A stretch of DNA of 50,903 nucleotides from Microbacterium paludicola (GTDB lineage Bacteria; Actinomycetota; Actinomycetes; Actinomycetales; Microbacteriaceae). Every line of letters begins with the position of its first letter. Position 1 is the first letter of the stretch. The DNA lies in NCBI RefSeq assembly GCF_015235415.1, contig NZ_JADGLL010000021.1, positions 1-50,903 on the forward strand. Direction: 5' to 3'. The notes beneath the pieces are model-generated. The model was not told the origin of the DNA. It saw only the letters and a list, made by a program, of their open reading frames with translations, and did no database searches. The position numbers and the translations under genes were made by a program. Shown in pieces: positions 19,252 to 27,787 of the stretch.

Positions 19252-19449
19252 TCAGAGCCCGGTGGGGATCTGCGCGGCGAAGCTGTTGATGATCGCGACG
19301 ATGCCGGCGATGACCGCCACCGCGACGATGCCGATGCCTGCCGCCCAGAGCACCTGCTCAAGAGTGACGGCGCCGCGCTCGGATTCGGCGAACAGGGTGC
19401 GGATGCGACCGCGCAGGGCGCTGCGCGTCTCGCGGCTGATGGTGCTCAT
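19252..19449 (-). CDS. flp: Flp-type major pilin
   Basis: A 65-residue pilin precursor. A basic leader ends at ESERG, the mature part begins AVTLEQVLWAAGIGIVAVAVIAGIVAI with Glu at +5, and a short Asn/Ser C-terminus follows. Size and pattern match Flp/type IVb pilins processed by the TadV-like peptidase encoded downstream. GAGGAGA lies upstream of the ATG. In the Tad locus this should be the structural subunit of the fibre. Confidence 0.85.
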   Translation of the reverse strand: MSTISRETRSALRGRIRTLFAESERGAVTLEQVLWAAGIGIVAVAVIAGIVAIINSFAAQIPTGL

Positions 19450-19511
19450 GTTCTCTCCTCGTGTGGATGGATCGTGTGGATGGATCGTGTGGGCGGAATA
19501 GGGCGAACAGA

Positions 19512-20405
19512 TCAGGATGACAGGAATGCGTCGAGCACGAAAGGCGTGCCGATGAGCAGCAGAAAGATGAAGCCGGTGGCCGCCATCGGGATGACCATCG
19601 CCGTCGTCGACTTGTTCGCCTGCTCCTGCCGCTCGTTCAGCAGGCGGTTTCGCAGGCTCTTTCCCTGCGCGCGCAGGGTCTCGTAGACGGAGGCGCCCTC
19701 CTCGCCGGAGAGGCGCATCCGTCGGGCGAGCTCGGTGAGATCCGGCACGTCGATCTCGATGCTCAGCCGCTCGAGGGCGTCCCACGCGGCGATGCCGGCG
19801 TAGCGGGCCTGAGCGAGCTCCTGGCTGAGGCGCACGAACACCCAGCTGCGCCCGACGCGCGCCGCCGACTCGAGCGCACGGCTGGGCGAGGCGCCGCGGT
19901 TGCGCTCGCTCGCCACCAGCTCGAGGTACACCGCGACTGCGCGCGAGAACTCGGCACGCGCCTCCGCTGCCTGGCCGCGCACGATGAGGTTCGGCACGAA
20001 CCATCCGGCGATGGCAAGCGGCAGGCCGAACAGCGCGGGGATGTAGAACGCGCTGAGACCGAGCGCCTGGAACACGAAGCCGATCGCCAGCGGGGCGATG
20101 AGGAACACGCCCGCCATGAGCACCTTCTGGGTCATGTAGCGGTTCGTGCTGAGCCCGATCAGCTTGAGGTCGACGAGCGGGAGTCGGAAGCCGGGCAGGC
20201 CGGAGAGCTGCCGGATGGCGCGCGCGCCGATCTGCTCGTTGAGCGTCGCCGCGGTCGGACCGCCGACCTCCGACGCGATTCCCCGGCCGCTCAGCCGCTC
20301 GAGCGCCGCTCCCAGCGAGGGAGCAGCAGGCACGAGGGCCGCCACGACGAGGGCGAGACCCGCGCCCGCGAGCACCCCAGGCAGCAGCATCATCCACGGG
20401 GGCAT
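19512..20405 (-). CDS. tadC: TadC-like pilus assembly membrane protein (GspF family)
   Basis: 297 residues, type II secretion F-domain protein. Helices lie near the N-terminus, at about 95-135 and at the C-terminus (AMVIPMAATGFIFLLLIGTPFVLD), with a conserved cytoplasmic helical bundle containing ELARRMRLSGEEGASVYETLRAQGKSLR between them. It works with TadB as the inner-membrane platform on which the TadA ATPase acts. The start ATG is one base from the TadB stop, indicating coupling. Confidence 0.87.
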   Translation of the reverse strand: MPPWMMLLPGVLAGAGLALVVAALVPAAPSLGAALERLSGRGIASEVGGPTAATLNEQIGARAIRQLSGLPGFRLPLVDLKLIGLSTNRYMTQKVLMAGVFLIAPLAIGFVFQALGLSAFYIPALFGLPLAIAGWFVPNLIVRGQAAEARAEFSRAVAVYLELVASERNRGASPSRALESAARVGRSWVFVRLSQELAQARYAGIAAWDALERLSIEIDVPDLTELARRMRLSGEEGASVYETLRAQGKSLRNRLLNERQEQANKSTTAMVIPMAATGFIFLLLIGTPFVLDAFLSS

Positions 20406-20406
20406 G

Positions 20407-21252
20407 TCAGCGCGCTCCTCTCTCGCTCGGCACGAGGATGCGCGGGCCCGGCTTGCTGCGCGCGACGCGCTTCAGCGCGAACAGCAGCAGGATGTCGAGC
20501 GCCACGTACAGCGCCAGCAGCAGCTGACCGAGGGGAGTGCTGTAGGGCGCCGAGTAGTCGCGCGCGACGAACAGCAGCGCGAGCACGCCGATCGTGATGT
20601 ACACGACCATGCGCACCTCGTTGCGAGGGCCGGCGCGCTCGGTCTCGATCTGCCGGCGGGCGCGCACCTCCGAGAGGATGCTCTCCGCAAGATCCTCGAG
20701 GGCCGTCGCGAGACCCGGCCCGCGCAGCTCGGCCTTCAGCAGCAGGTGGGCGACGACGAGGTCGCCGGTCTCGTCGTCGAGCTCGTCGGCGAACAGGCGC
20801 AGGGCCTCGTCGGTGGGCGTGCGCGAGTTCAGCCGCGCGACAAGCCGCGTCACCTCGGGCTTGATCGCCGCCGGGCAGCTCGCCCGCGACGCGCTGATCG
20901 TGCGCTCGAGGCCCGCACCGGCCACGGTGAGGCCGGCGAGGCTGCGCGTCCACGACTCAAGCGCGTCGAGGCGGGCGATCGTGAGGTCGTCGCCCTGAGC
21001 GCTCAACAGCCACGGCACGCCGATCACCGCGAGCGGCACGATGACGATCAGGACGACCCAGCCGGTGAACAGCGCGGCGACCAGCCCGATGCCCGCGCCG
21101 ACGAGCAGCTGGATGCGCCGGGCGGGGCTCAGCGTGAAGGTGGGAAGCGTCCGGCGCCGTGCGGTGGCGGGACGCGGCGGGAGAGCGATCGCGAGCAGCA
21201 CGATCACCGCGCCTCCCATCGCGACGAACAGCGCCAGGATCACCAGGGGCAT
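20407..21252 (-). CDS. tadB: TadB-like pilus assembly membrane protein (GspF family)
   Basis: 281 residues: N-terminal helices (VILALFVAMGGAVIVLLAIAL and LLVGAGIGLVAALFTGWVVLIVIVPLAVIGV), a cytoplasmic F-domain with LADELDDETGDLVVAHLLLKAELRGPGLATALEDLAESI (long helix pair), and a C-terminal pair of helices. It is the TadB partner of TadC. The start follows the TadA stop by one base. Family role: anchors TadA and is needed for pilus assembly. Confidence 0.87.
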   Translation of the reverse strand: MPLVILALFVAMGGAVIVLLAIALPPRPATARRRTLPTFTLSPARRIQLLVGAGIGLVAALFTGWVVLIVIVPLAVIGVPWLLSAQGDDLTIARLDALESWTRSLAGLTVAGAGLERTISASRASCPAAIKPEVTRLVARLNSRTPTDEALRLFADELDDETGDLVVAHLLLKAELRGPGLATALEDLAESILSEVRARRQIETERAGPRNEVRMVVYITIGVLALLFVARDYSAPYSTPLGQLLLALYVALDILLLFALKRVARSKPGPRILVPSERGAR

Positions 21253-21253
21253 G

Positions 21254-23056
21254 TCACTCGCCGCCCCTCAGCCCGGCACCGTCGTAGCCGACGTCGTGAA
21301 GGGTCTCCATAAGCTGCGGCGAGGGAAGCGTGTCGCGCACGAGATGGCGCTGACGCTTGTCGAACCGGTAGACGAGGGACGCCACGGGCCGGCCGTCGTT
21401 CGACGATTCTCCGGGCAGGATCTCGGCGATCTCCGTGACCGCGCGGCGCGGCCGCTTCGTGACAGGATCCGTCATCTTCGCGATCTGCACCACGAGCCGG
21501 ATGTTCTGCTCGATCATCCGGTACGCGTAGGTGGGCGTCGAGTTGTGCCCGCGCGAGAGCATAAGCGCCGACATGCGGTCGATCGAGTCGTCGGCGCTGG
21601 CGGCGTGAAGGGTCGACAGCGAGCCGACACCCGACTGCATCGCCTGCATCATCGCGTAGATCTCGGGACCGCGGACCTCGCCCACGACGAAGCGCTGGGT
21701 GTCGAGGCGCAGCGTGTCGTACACGAGGTCCTCGAGCGTGATCTCGCCGGGCAGGCGGCCATCCGGAAGCGGCTCGCCGCCGCCGGGCCGGTACTCGAGC
21801 GACGTGACGCGCGGGTGCCGGTGCGGGATCTTGTCGAGGTAGAGCTCGCGTTCCATCTCGATCGTGACGAGCTTCTCGTCGGCCGGGATGCAATCGGCGA
21901 GCGCGCGCAGCAGCGTGGTCTTCCCCGCGCCGGGGAATCCGCTGGTGACGATCGAGACGCCCGCGCGCACCGCCGCCGCCAGGAAGTCGGCCGCGTCGCG
22001 CGTGATCGTGTCGCGCTCGACGAGGTCGTCGAGCGTGACGTCGACGAGGCGGTGGATGCGCAGAACGATGGTCGGTCGCACCGCGACGGGGGCGGCGACG
22101 GCCGCAAGACGCGCGCCTCCGGGCAGGTCGAGGTGAAGCCGCGGGCTGGCCGACGTGAAGCTGCGCGCGCCCTCACCCGACCGCGTGGCGAGCATGTTGA
22201 TGTGGCGGGTGAGGTCCTCATCCGATTCCGCGACCGGATACTCGTGGCGCACGACCCGGCCGTCGGCGTAGGAGAGCCAGACGTCGTCGAAGCCGTTGAT
22301 GTGGATGTTCTCGACGCCGTCCTCGTCGACGAGCGGCTGAAGCCGGCCGAGGCGGAAGATCGCATCGAGCACCGCCTGCCGGATCGCCTGCTGGAAGCGG
22401 GCGGGCCAGCGGGAGTGGACGCCGTCGCCCGCACGCGTCTGCGCGTCCACCCGGGTGCGGATGAGGTCGTCGATGTGCTCGGTCGCGATCGCCACGCGCT
22501 GCGGCTCGGGAAGGTTGGGCTCGTCCGTCAGACGCTGCGACAGAGCGCGCGACACCTCGTCCGTGATCGCGTCGATCTCGTCCCACGGGAGGCGGCTGCG
22601 CTCCTCGAGCGAGCCCTTCCAGCCGTCGGACGCCCCGGGCCGTGCCAACGCCGAGGGCTCACCGGGCGGACCGGGCTCGACGGTCCGGGTCGACGGCAGC
22701 AGCTCATGCGGCGCGAACGCGAGCCACTCCGAGCCACTCGCCGGCACTGTCTGCACGCGGATGGGGTTGGTGTCGGACGCCGGCTCGCTCGCCGCGGGTG
22801 CCGGTGCCGGGGCCGCCGCCGGGGCCGCAGCGTCGGGGGAGCGGCGCGAGCTGCGCTGTCCCGCACGGGTGAGGTGCTCGGCCGCCCTGGCGAGGTTCGC
22901 GGCGCCGGCGGACTGCGCCGGCTGCGCGGGGGCAGCTTCGGTCTGGGCGCCATCCGCCTGGGCGCCATCGTTCTGGGCGTCGCCCGGCGCGCCGCGGAAG
23001 AACGGCAGGTCGGAGAGGGGCGGCGCCTCGGCGGGGGTGTTCGACTTGTCGTTCAC
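21254..23056 (-). CDS. tadA: TadA/CpaF-like secretion ATPase
   Basis: 600 residues. The hexameric motor ATPase drives pilin polymerisation. Residues 1 to ~150 are a variable, low-complexity Ala/Pro/Gln-rich extension containing near-repeats AQNDGAQADGAQ. The conserved CpaF core begins near 180, with Walker A GFPGAGKTT at about 373-381 and the C-terminal family segments ATRSGEGAR, FVVGEVRGPE and GSLSTLHA. The GTG start overlaps the preceding TadZ-like stop (GTGA). The long N-terminal arm is not conserved in the family. Confidence 0.92.
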   Translation of the reverse strand: MNDKSNTPAEAPPLSDLPFFRGAPGDAQNDGAQADGAQTEAAPAQPAQSAGAANLARAAEHLTRAGQRSSRRSPDAAAPAAAPAPAPAASEPASDTNPIRVQTVPASGSEWLAFAPHELLPSTRTVEPGPPGEPSALARPGASDGWKGSLEERSRLPWDEIDAITDEVSRALSQRLTDEPNLPEPQRVAIATEHIDDLIRTRVDAQTRAGDGVHSRWPARFQQAIRQAVLDAIFRLGRLQPLVDEDGVENIHINGFDDVWLSYADGRVVRHEYPVAESDEDLTRHINMLATRSGEGARSFTSASPRLHLDLPGGARLAAVAAPVAVRPTIVLRIHRLVDVTLDDLVERDTITRDAADFLAAAVRAGVSIVTSGFPGAGKTTLLRALADCIPADEKLVTIEMERELYLDKIPHRHPRVTSLEYRPGGGEPLPDGRLPGEITLEDLVYDTLRLDTQRFVVGEVRGPEIYAMMQAMQSGVGSLSTLHAASADDSIDRMSALMLSRGHNSTPTYAYRMIEQNIRLVVQIAKMTDPVTKRPRRAVTEIAEILPGESSNDGRPVASLVYRFDKRQRHLVRDTLPSPQLMETLHDVGYDGAGLRGGE

Positions 23057-23865
23057 GCGGGCACCTCCTCGCGCGGGGCGCGCTGCGCGAAGGTCTCGTC
23101 GTACGCCGTGCGCACCGTCTGGAGCGCGCGCGCATAGCGCGTGCGCCGGCGGCCGGGTTCGGCGTGGAACGTGAACTGGGCGGCTCCGCGCGGATCCGAC
23201 GGAAGCGAGCCGACGAGGTGGAGTCCAAGGATCTGCGCGATCTGCGACGCAGGATAGGCGGCGCCGATCACCGGATGATCCACGACGAGCAGGTCCATCC
23301 ACTCGCCGTGCCCGATCTGCTCCATCGATTCCCGCAGCCAGCCGACCTGCGCCGATCCGGCGTCGCTGCGCTGCACGTGCGGGTGGAGAGCCGCGACGCC
23401 GGGGAGCGTCGCCTCCACAACGAGCGTGACCGACTCGGCCTCGCGCAGCATGTCGATCCGCTCGTCATCGACCGTGATCCGACCGGCGTCGATGAACACG
23501 TCGATTCCGCGTGCTTCGACCACGCGGAGCGCGTCCACCAGCGTCCGCCAGAACCGCGGATCGATCGACCGCGCGGCGCGCAGCGACGTGAAGCCGGGGA
23601 CGACGTGCGCGTTCTCACCCAGCTGCACTGCCTGATCCCACACGGCGCCCTCGTCGAGGCGACCGTAGTAGTCGGCGACGGTCAGCTCCGTGAGACCCGT
23701 GATGTGCGGCACCTGCCCGCGCAGGGCGCCGGGAAGGATCTGCGAGGTCGATGCGGTGTCGGCCTCGACGATGAGGACGGGCCGGTTCCACTCACTGGCG
23801 AGCCCGACGACGGCGGTCGTCACTCCCGGCGCGCCGCCGGCCGATGCGAACAGCACGACAGCCAC
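23053..23865 (-). CDS. TadZ-like P-loop (MinD/ParA superfamily) protein lacking the Walker lysine
   Basis: 270 residues. The start (MAVVLFASAGGAPGVTTAVVGLA) is a ParA/MinD-like P-loop in which the usual lysines are absent: KGGxGKTT has become SAGGAPGVTT. Downstream the MinD-fold segments VLIVEADTASTSQ, HVVPGFTSLRAARSID, VFIDAGRI and LLVVDHPVI are visible. TadZ proteins position the pilus machine at the cell pole and several are degenerate ATPases, so a non-hydrolysing scaffold role is plausible (inference). It lies between the SAF-domain gene and tadA. Confidence 0.78.
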   Translation of the reverse strand: MAVVLFASAGGAPGVTTAVVGLASEWNRPVLIVEADTASTSQILPGALRGQVPHITGLTELTVADYYGRLDEGAVWDQAVQLGENAHVVPGFTSLRAARSIDPRFWRTLVDALRVVEARGIDVFIDAGRITVDDERIDMLREAESVTLVVEATLPGVAALHPHVQRSDAGSAQVGWLRESMEQIGHGEWMDLLVVDHPVIGAAYPASQIAQILGLHLVGSLPSDPRGAAQFTFHAEPGRRRTRYARALQTVRTAYDETFAQRAPREEVPA

Positions 23866-23868
23866 GGG

Positions 23869-24549
23869 TCACTCTCCCGTGACGGTGTCGAGAACCAGCG
23901 CGACGCGACCCGACGCGGCGCGCGCGGCGATGTCCGCAGCCTCGTCGGACGGGACGACGAGGTCGATCACCCACGTGCCGGCCTCGGCGTCCTCGCGCAC
24001 CGTGAAGACGGATGCGGCGAAGGTGCGCGGCGTCTCCGCGGGCGGGTCTCCCTGCGCCACCGGGGTGTCGACGAGGCGCACGCGGTCGCCCGCGGCAAGA
24101 GGGTACGCGGGCAGCTGGGCCCGGGTGAGGGAGACGCCGACGATGGACGAGCTCGACGGCACAGCCAGGGCGTCGCCGACGTTCGCGGAGGTCACGAGCG
24201 TGCCCGCGGGAAGGTCGACGAGCGCCGTGCGGCCGACGACCGTGTCGGCGGCATCCGCCGTGACGGCGTCGAGATCCTGCCCACCGGCGACCTGGATGGC
24301 CCGCAGGTCCTCCGCGGCGACGGTGTCGCCGCGTCCGACATCCGCCGAGACCACCAGCACGCTGACGGTGCGCGTCATGTTCGTGACGAGCCAGACAGTC
24401 GCGAGCCCACCGAGCACGATCAGCGCGATGCCGAGGGCGATCATCGCGGGGCGACGGCGCGACCGGACGGGACGGTGTCGGGCGACGCGGACGCTCTCGG
24501 CATCCGGCGTCGGAGTGTCCGACATCGAGCTGTCCACGGTCGTGGTCAT
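23869..24549 (-). CDS. SAF-domain (CpaB/RcpC-like) pilus assembly protein
   Basis: 226 residues, first gene of the Tad operon. One membrane helix at about 36-57 (MIALGIALIVLGGLATVWLVTN) precedes an exported SAF domain with VLVVSADVGRGDTVAAEDLRAIQV and LPAGTLVTSANVGD, the pattern of CpaB/RcpC. In Gram-negative Tad systems this family helps the secretin; here, in a Gram-positive-type envelope, it must do something else. The ATG at 24549 was chosen; a TTG directly upstream or an ATG at residue 9 are alternatives. Confidence 0.8.
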   Translation of the reverse strand: MTTTVDSSMSDTPTPDAESVRVARHRPVRSRRRPAMIALGIALIVLGGLATVWLVTNMTRTVSVLVVSADVGRGDTVAAEDLRAIQVAGGQDLDAVTADAADTVVGRTALVDLPAGTLVTSANVGDALAVPSSSSIVGVSLTRAQLPAYPLAAGDRVRLVDTPVAQGDPPAETPRTFAASVFTVREDAEAGTWVIDLVVPSDEAADIAARAASGRVALVLDTVTGE

Positions 24550-24763
24550 CAAGGGCCCCCAGCCTTGCGCGCGTCCGCGGCGCGGCGCGCGCGGATCGGA
24601 ACAACGCCTAGGGTAACGACTTCGTGCGAACGGTGCCTGCTCGCAGGGTGGGCACCTGCACCCGTCCTGGCCTCCAGGTCAAGCCTCTGTCACCGGGCGC
24701 AGCGGACTGATTGCCTGAACATCCTCACGCCGCGCAGTCGGCGTCCGAACGAGAGGCACACCA

Positions 24764-25222
24764 ATGAGCACAGCATCCCGACGCACCGGAAGCTACGCGG
24801 ACACTCCTTTGCAGAAGGTCGCGCTGGTATTCGGCATCGTCTTCCTCATCGTCGGCCTGGGGGGCTTCATTCCCGGTCTGACGTCCAACATCGAATCGCT
24901 GCAGTTCGCCGGACACGAATCGGAGGCGATGCTGCTCGGCATCTTCCAGGTGTCGATCCTGCACAACATCGTCCACCTGCTCTTCGGCATCGTTGGTCTG
25001 CTGGCGGCCCGCTCGTTCGGCGGCTCCCGTGCATATCTGATCTGGGGTGGCGCGCTCTACGCCGTGCTGTGGCTGTACGGCCTGTTCGTTCCGCACGACC
25101 ACGCCGCCAACTTCGTGCCGCTGAACACCGCGGACAACTGGCTGCACTTCGTGCTCGCTGTGACGATGATCGGCCTGGGCCTGCTGCTCGGCCGCGGAGC
25201 GCGCGACGCCCTCCGAAGCTGA
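24764..25222 (+). CDS. DUF4383-family membrane protein
   Basis: 152 residues with four hydrophobic helices. The opening (ADTPLQKVALVFGIVFLIVGLGGFIPGLT) and NIVHLLFGIVGLLAARS with HNIVH are diagnostic of DUF4383, an actinobacterial integral membrane family of unknown role that is often stress-induced. The ATG has GAGAGGCAC upstream. It reads rightward, divergent from the Tad operon across a 214-bp gap without other features, and is followed by a large inverted repeat. Confidence 0.87.
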   Translation: MSTASRRTGSYADTPLQKVALVFGIVFLIVGLGGFIPGLTSNIESLQFAGHESEAMLLGIFQVSILHNIVHLLFGIVGLLAARSFGGSRAYLIWGGALYAVLWLYGLFVPHDHAANFVPLNTADNWLHFVLAVTMIGLGLLLGRGARDALRS

Positions 25223-25230
25223 TCGGTTCC

Positions 25231-25278
25231 ACGTCCGGGGTATTACATAGACATTGATCTATGGAATACCCCGGACGT
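25231..25278. repeat. 21-bp inverted repeat between the DUF4383 gene and trxB
   Basis: Arms at 25231-25251 and 25258-25278 pair over 21 bp with a single mismatch and a 6-nt CATTGA loop. The outer ends are ACGTCCGG and CCGGACGT. It ends 37 bp before the trxB start and has no T-run, so it could be a terminator for the gene before it or an operator for trxB; the sequence does not decide. Confidence 0.75.
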
Positions 25279-25315
25279 ACCATGTGTTCTGGCAGTCGGA
25301 ACCTAGGAGGCGCTC

Positions 25316-26290
25316 GTGCGACAGCTCATCATCATCGGATCGGGACCGGCAGGCCTGACCGCCGCCATCTACGCGGCGCGCGCGAACCTGAAGCCGCTCG
25401 TCGTGGCCAGCTCGGTCGAGGTCGGCGGTGAGCTGATGAACACCACCGAGGTCGAGAACTTCCCCGGCTTCCCCGAGGGCGTCATGGGCCCCGACCTGAT
25501 GGCGAAGATGCAGGAGCAGGCCGAGAAGTTCGGCGCCGAGATCGCCTACGACGACGTCACCGAGCTTGATCTCGCCGGCGACATCAAGAAGGTCACGCTC
25601 GGCAGCGGCAAGACCGAGGAGGCGGAGGCCGTGATCTTCGCGACCGGATCCGCCTACCGCAAGCTCGGCATCGAGGGCGAGGACCGCCTCTCCGGCTACG
25701 GCGTCTCCTGGTGCGCCACGTGCGACGGCTTCTTCTTCCGCGAGAAGACGATCGCCGTCGTCGGCGGCGGCGACTCCGCGATGGAGGAGGCCACCTTCCT
25801 CACCAAGTTCGCGTCGAAGGTGTACGTCATCCACCGCCGCGACACGCTCAAGGCCTCGAAGATCATGCAGGACCGCGCCCTCGCGAACGAGAAGATCGAG
25901 TTCATCTGGAACGCCGAGGTCGCCGACATCCTCGGCGACGAAGCGGTGACCGGCGTGACGCTGCGCGACACGGTCACGGGGGAGACCCGCGACCTGGCCC
26001 TGGAGGGCCTGTTCATCGCGATCGGCAACGACCCGCGCACGCACCTCGTGCACGAGAAGCTCGACCTCACCGAGGACGGCACCATCTGGGTGGATGGCCG
26101 CTCGTCGCGCACGTCGGCCCCGGGCGTCTTCGCCGCCGGCGACGTCATCGACCCCTCCTACCGCCAGGCCGTCACGGCCGCGGCGAGCGGCACGGTCGCG
26201 GCGCTCGACGCCGAGCACTACCTCGCCGCCCGCGGTGACGCCGGCGAGCCCGCCCCCGCCGAGGACCAGCTGGTCGAGGCGAACGCGTAA
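25316..26290 (+). CDS. trxB: Thioredoxin reductase
   Basis: 324-residue FAD/NADPH flavoenzyme that reduces thioredoxin. The FAD-binding GSGPAGLTAAIYAAR is at about 8-22, the redox-active CATC at 133-136, the NADPH-binding GGGDSAMEEATFL follows, and the C-terminal FAD motif GVFAAGDV is near 275. GTG start with TAGGAGG seven bases upstream. It is followed by trxA, 64 bp downstream, giving the standard trxB-trxA pair. Confidence 0.96.
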   Translation: MRQLIIIGSGPAGLTAAIYAARANLKPLVVASSVEVGGELMNTTEVENFPGFPEGVMGPDLMAKMQEQAEKFGAEIAYDDVTELDLAGDIKKVTLGSGKTEEAEAVIFATGSAYRKLGIEGEDRLSGYGVSWCATCDGFFFREKTIAVVGGGDSAMEEATFLTKFASKVYVIHRRDTLKASKIMQDRALANEKIEFIWNAEVADILGDEAVTGVTLRDTVTGETRDLALEGLFIAIGNDPRTHLVHEKLDLTEDGTIWVDGRSSRTSAPGVFAAGDVIDPSYRQAVTAAASGTVAALDAEHYLAARGDAGEPAPAEDQLVEANA

Positions 26291-26354
26291 CAGGAACAAC
26301 TCGCCACCCATCCGCGTTGCGGATGGAGAACGACTTTCACGACAGGAGACTCAC

Positions 26355-26678
26355 ATGACCGCCAAGGCCACCACTTCGGCCACCTTCGAGCAGGACGTGC
26401 TGCAGGCCGAGGGTCCTGTGCTCGTCGACTTCTGGGCTGCCTGGTGCGGCCCGTGCCGCATGGTCGCGCCCGTCCTCGACGAGATCCAGGCCGAGAACCC
26501 CGACAAGATCACGGTTCTCAAGCTCAACGTCGACGAGAACCCGGATCTGGCGATGAAGTACCAGATCACGTCGATCCCGGCGATGAAGGTCTTCTCGGGC
26601 GGCGAGGTCGCCACCACGATCATCGGCGCCAAGCCGAAGTTCGCCCTCGAGCAGGACCTCGCGGAGTTCCTGAAGTAA
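26355..26678 (+). CDS. trxA: Thioredoxin
   Basis: 107-residue thioredoxin with the active site WCGPC (Cys31, Cys34), the preceding VLVDFWAAW strand and the cis-proline loop SIPAM. It is a general disulfide reductase fed by the adjacent TrxB. AGGAG lies before the ATG. A strong hairpin follows the stop. Confidence 0.96.
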   Translation: MTAKATTSATFEQDVLQAEGPVLVDFWAAWCGPCRMVAPVLDEIQAENPDKITVLKLNVDENPDLAMKYQITSIPAMKVFSGGEVATTIIGAKPKFALEQDLAEFLK

Positions 26679-26690
26679 TCGACTCCGCTC

Positions 26691-26731
26691 ACGACGGAAC
26701 CCCTGGCCCATCGGGTCAGGGGTTCCGTCGT
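26691..26731 (+). terminator. Terminator after trxA
   Basis: A perfect 15-bp stem: ACGACGGAACCCCTG at 26691-26705 and its complement at 26717-26731, with an 11-nt loop. It lies between trxA and the convergent AHSA1 gene and can serve both directions; there is no long T-run. Confidence 0.85.
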
Positions 26732-26783
26732 TGTGGGGAGCGCGATCCGGATCCGCATGATCCGGGCGGGCACCCTCGGCAGG

Positions 26784-27758
26784 TCAGGACACCGGCACGA
26801 GCTCCTCGAGCCGGCGGTAGCTCGCCTCCATGCCGTCCGTCATCCCGGTGGCGAGCACCATCTCGCGCACCTCGGCGCTCGGGTAGGTGATCACGAGCGT
26901 CAGCAGCGTGCCGCCGTCGACCGGAGTGAGGGTGAGCTCGTTGCGCGACGGCTCGCCGGGCATGCCGATCATCGCCTCGGTCGTGACCTCGCGGTGCGGC
27001 GCGTGCGACTCGAGCAGCTCTCCCTCGAAGCCGAACCCGTCGGATCCGTCCTCTCGCGTCCACTCCTGGCGGAACCGGTCGCCGACGTTCTCCGCGGCGT
27101 CCGCCACGGTCATCACCCAGCCGTCGGGTCCGAGCAGCCAGCGCTTCATAAGCTCGGGGTCGTGGTGAGCGCGCCACACCTGCTCGACGGTGCCCCGGAT
27201 GACGCGGCTGACGCGCACCTGGGTGTCGCCGATGAGCTGGGCCGCGACGGGGAGGTCTGCCGCGAAGGCCCGAAGATCCTCGAGCACGGCGTCGATCTGA
27301 CCCATGGCGGAGGTCATCCCCTGCTCCATTCCCATCTCGACGAGCTGCTCCATCTCCTCGAGCGAGGGGAACGTGGTCACCGTCACCAGCCGCGATCCGG
27401 CGTCCGTCTCCGTGAACGAGAAGGTCATCAGCATCGTCGGCATGTCGGTGTTGAGGGTGCCGTCCTCGCGGGCGAACCCGTCGCGCACGGTGAACGAGCG
27501 GCCCTCGTCGACCGCCTCGAACTGCCAGAGGCCTCCGGAGCGCGAGCCGTCCGGGCCCGTCATGTAGTAGCTGGACGTTCCTCCGGGGAACACGTCGTGG
27601 CGCGTGAAGGTGGCCGGCCACTCCGGCGGACCCCAGAAGCGCTCGATCTGGCGCGGGTCGACGTAGGCGTCCCACAGTCGGCGGACGCCCACCGGGAAGT
27701 CGGCCGTGACGGTCATGGTGAGGGCGTCGAGGTCCTTCTCGACAGAGGTGAGGGGCAT
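26784..27758 (-). CDS. SRPBCC protein with two AHSA1 domains
   Basis: 324 residues. The N-terminal half (about 5-155) has the AHSA1 pattern VRRLWDAYVDPRQIERFWGPPEWPATF and a matching LMTFSFTETDAGSRLVTVTTF. The C-terminal half (from about 180) has a second copy with VRVSRVIRGTVEQVWRAHHDPELMKRWLLGPDG. These helix-grip folds bind hydrophobic ligands; the ligand is unknown. The start used (PLTSVEKD) is preceded by AAAGG; an ATG overlapping the ArsR stop (27791) would add 11 residues. It is coupled to the ArsR-type regulator, a common pairing in actinobacteria. Confidence 0.82.
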   Translation of the reverse strand: MPLTSVEKDLDALTMTVTADFPVGVRRLWDAYVDPRQIERFWGPPEWPATFTRHDVFPGGTSSYYMTGPDGSRSGGLWQFEAVDEGRSFTVRDGFAREDGTLNTDMPTMLMTFSFTETDAGSRLVTVTTFPSLEEMEQLVEMGMEQGMTSAMGQIDAVLEDLRAFAADLPVAAQLIGDTQVRVSRVIRGTVEQVWRAHHDPELMKRWLLGPDGWVMTVADAAENVGDRFRQEWTREDGSDGFGFEGELLESHAPHREVTTEAMIGMPGEPSRNELTLTPVDGGTLLTLVITYPSAEVREMVLATGMTDGMEASYRRLEELVPVS

Positions 27759-27787
27759 GATCTTGCCTTTCTGCGATTCCTGTGGGG

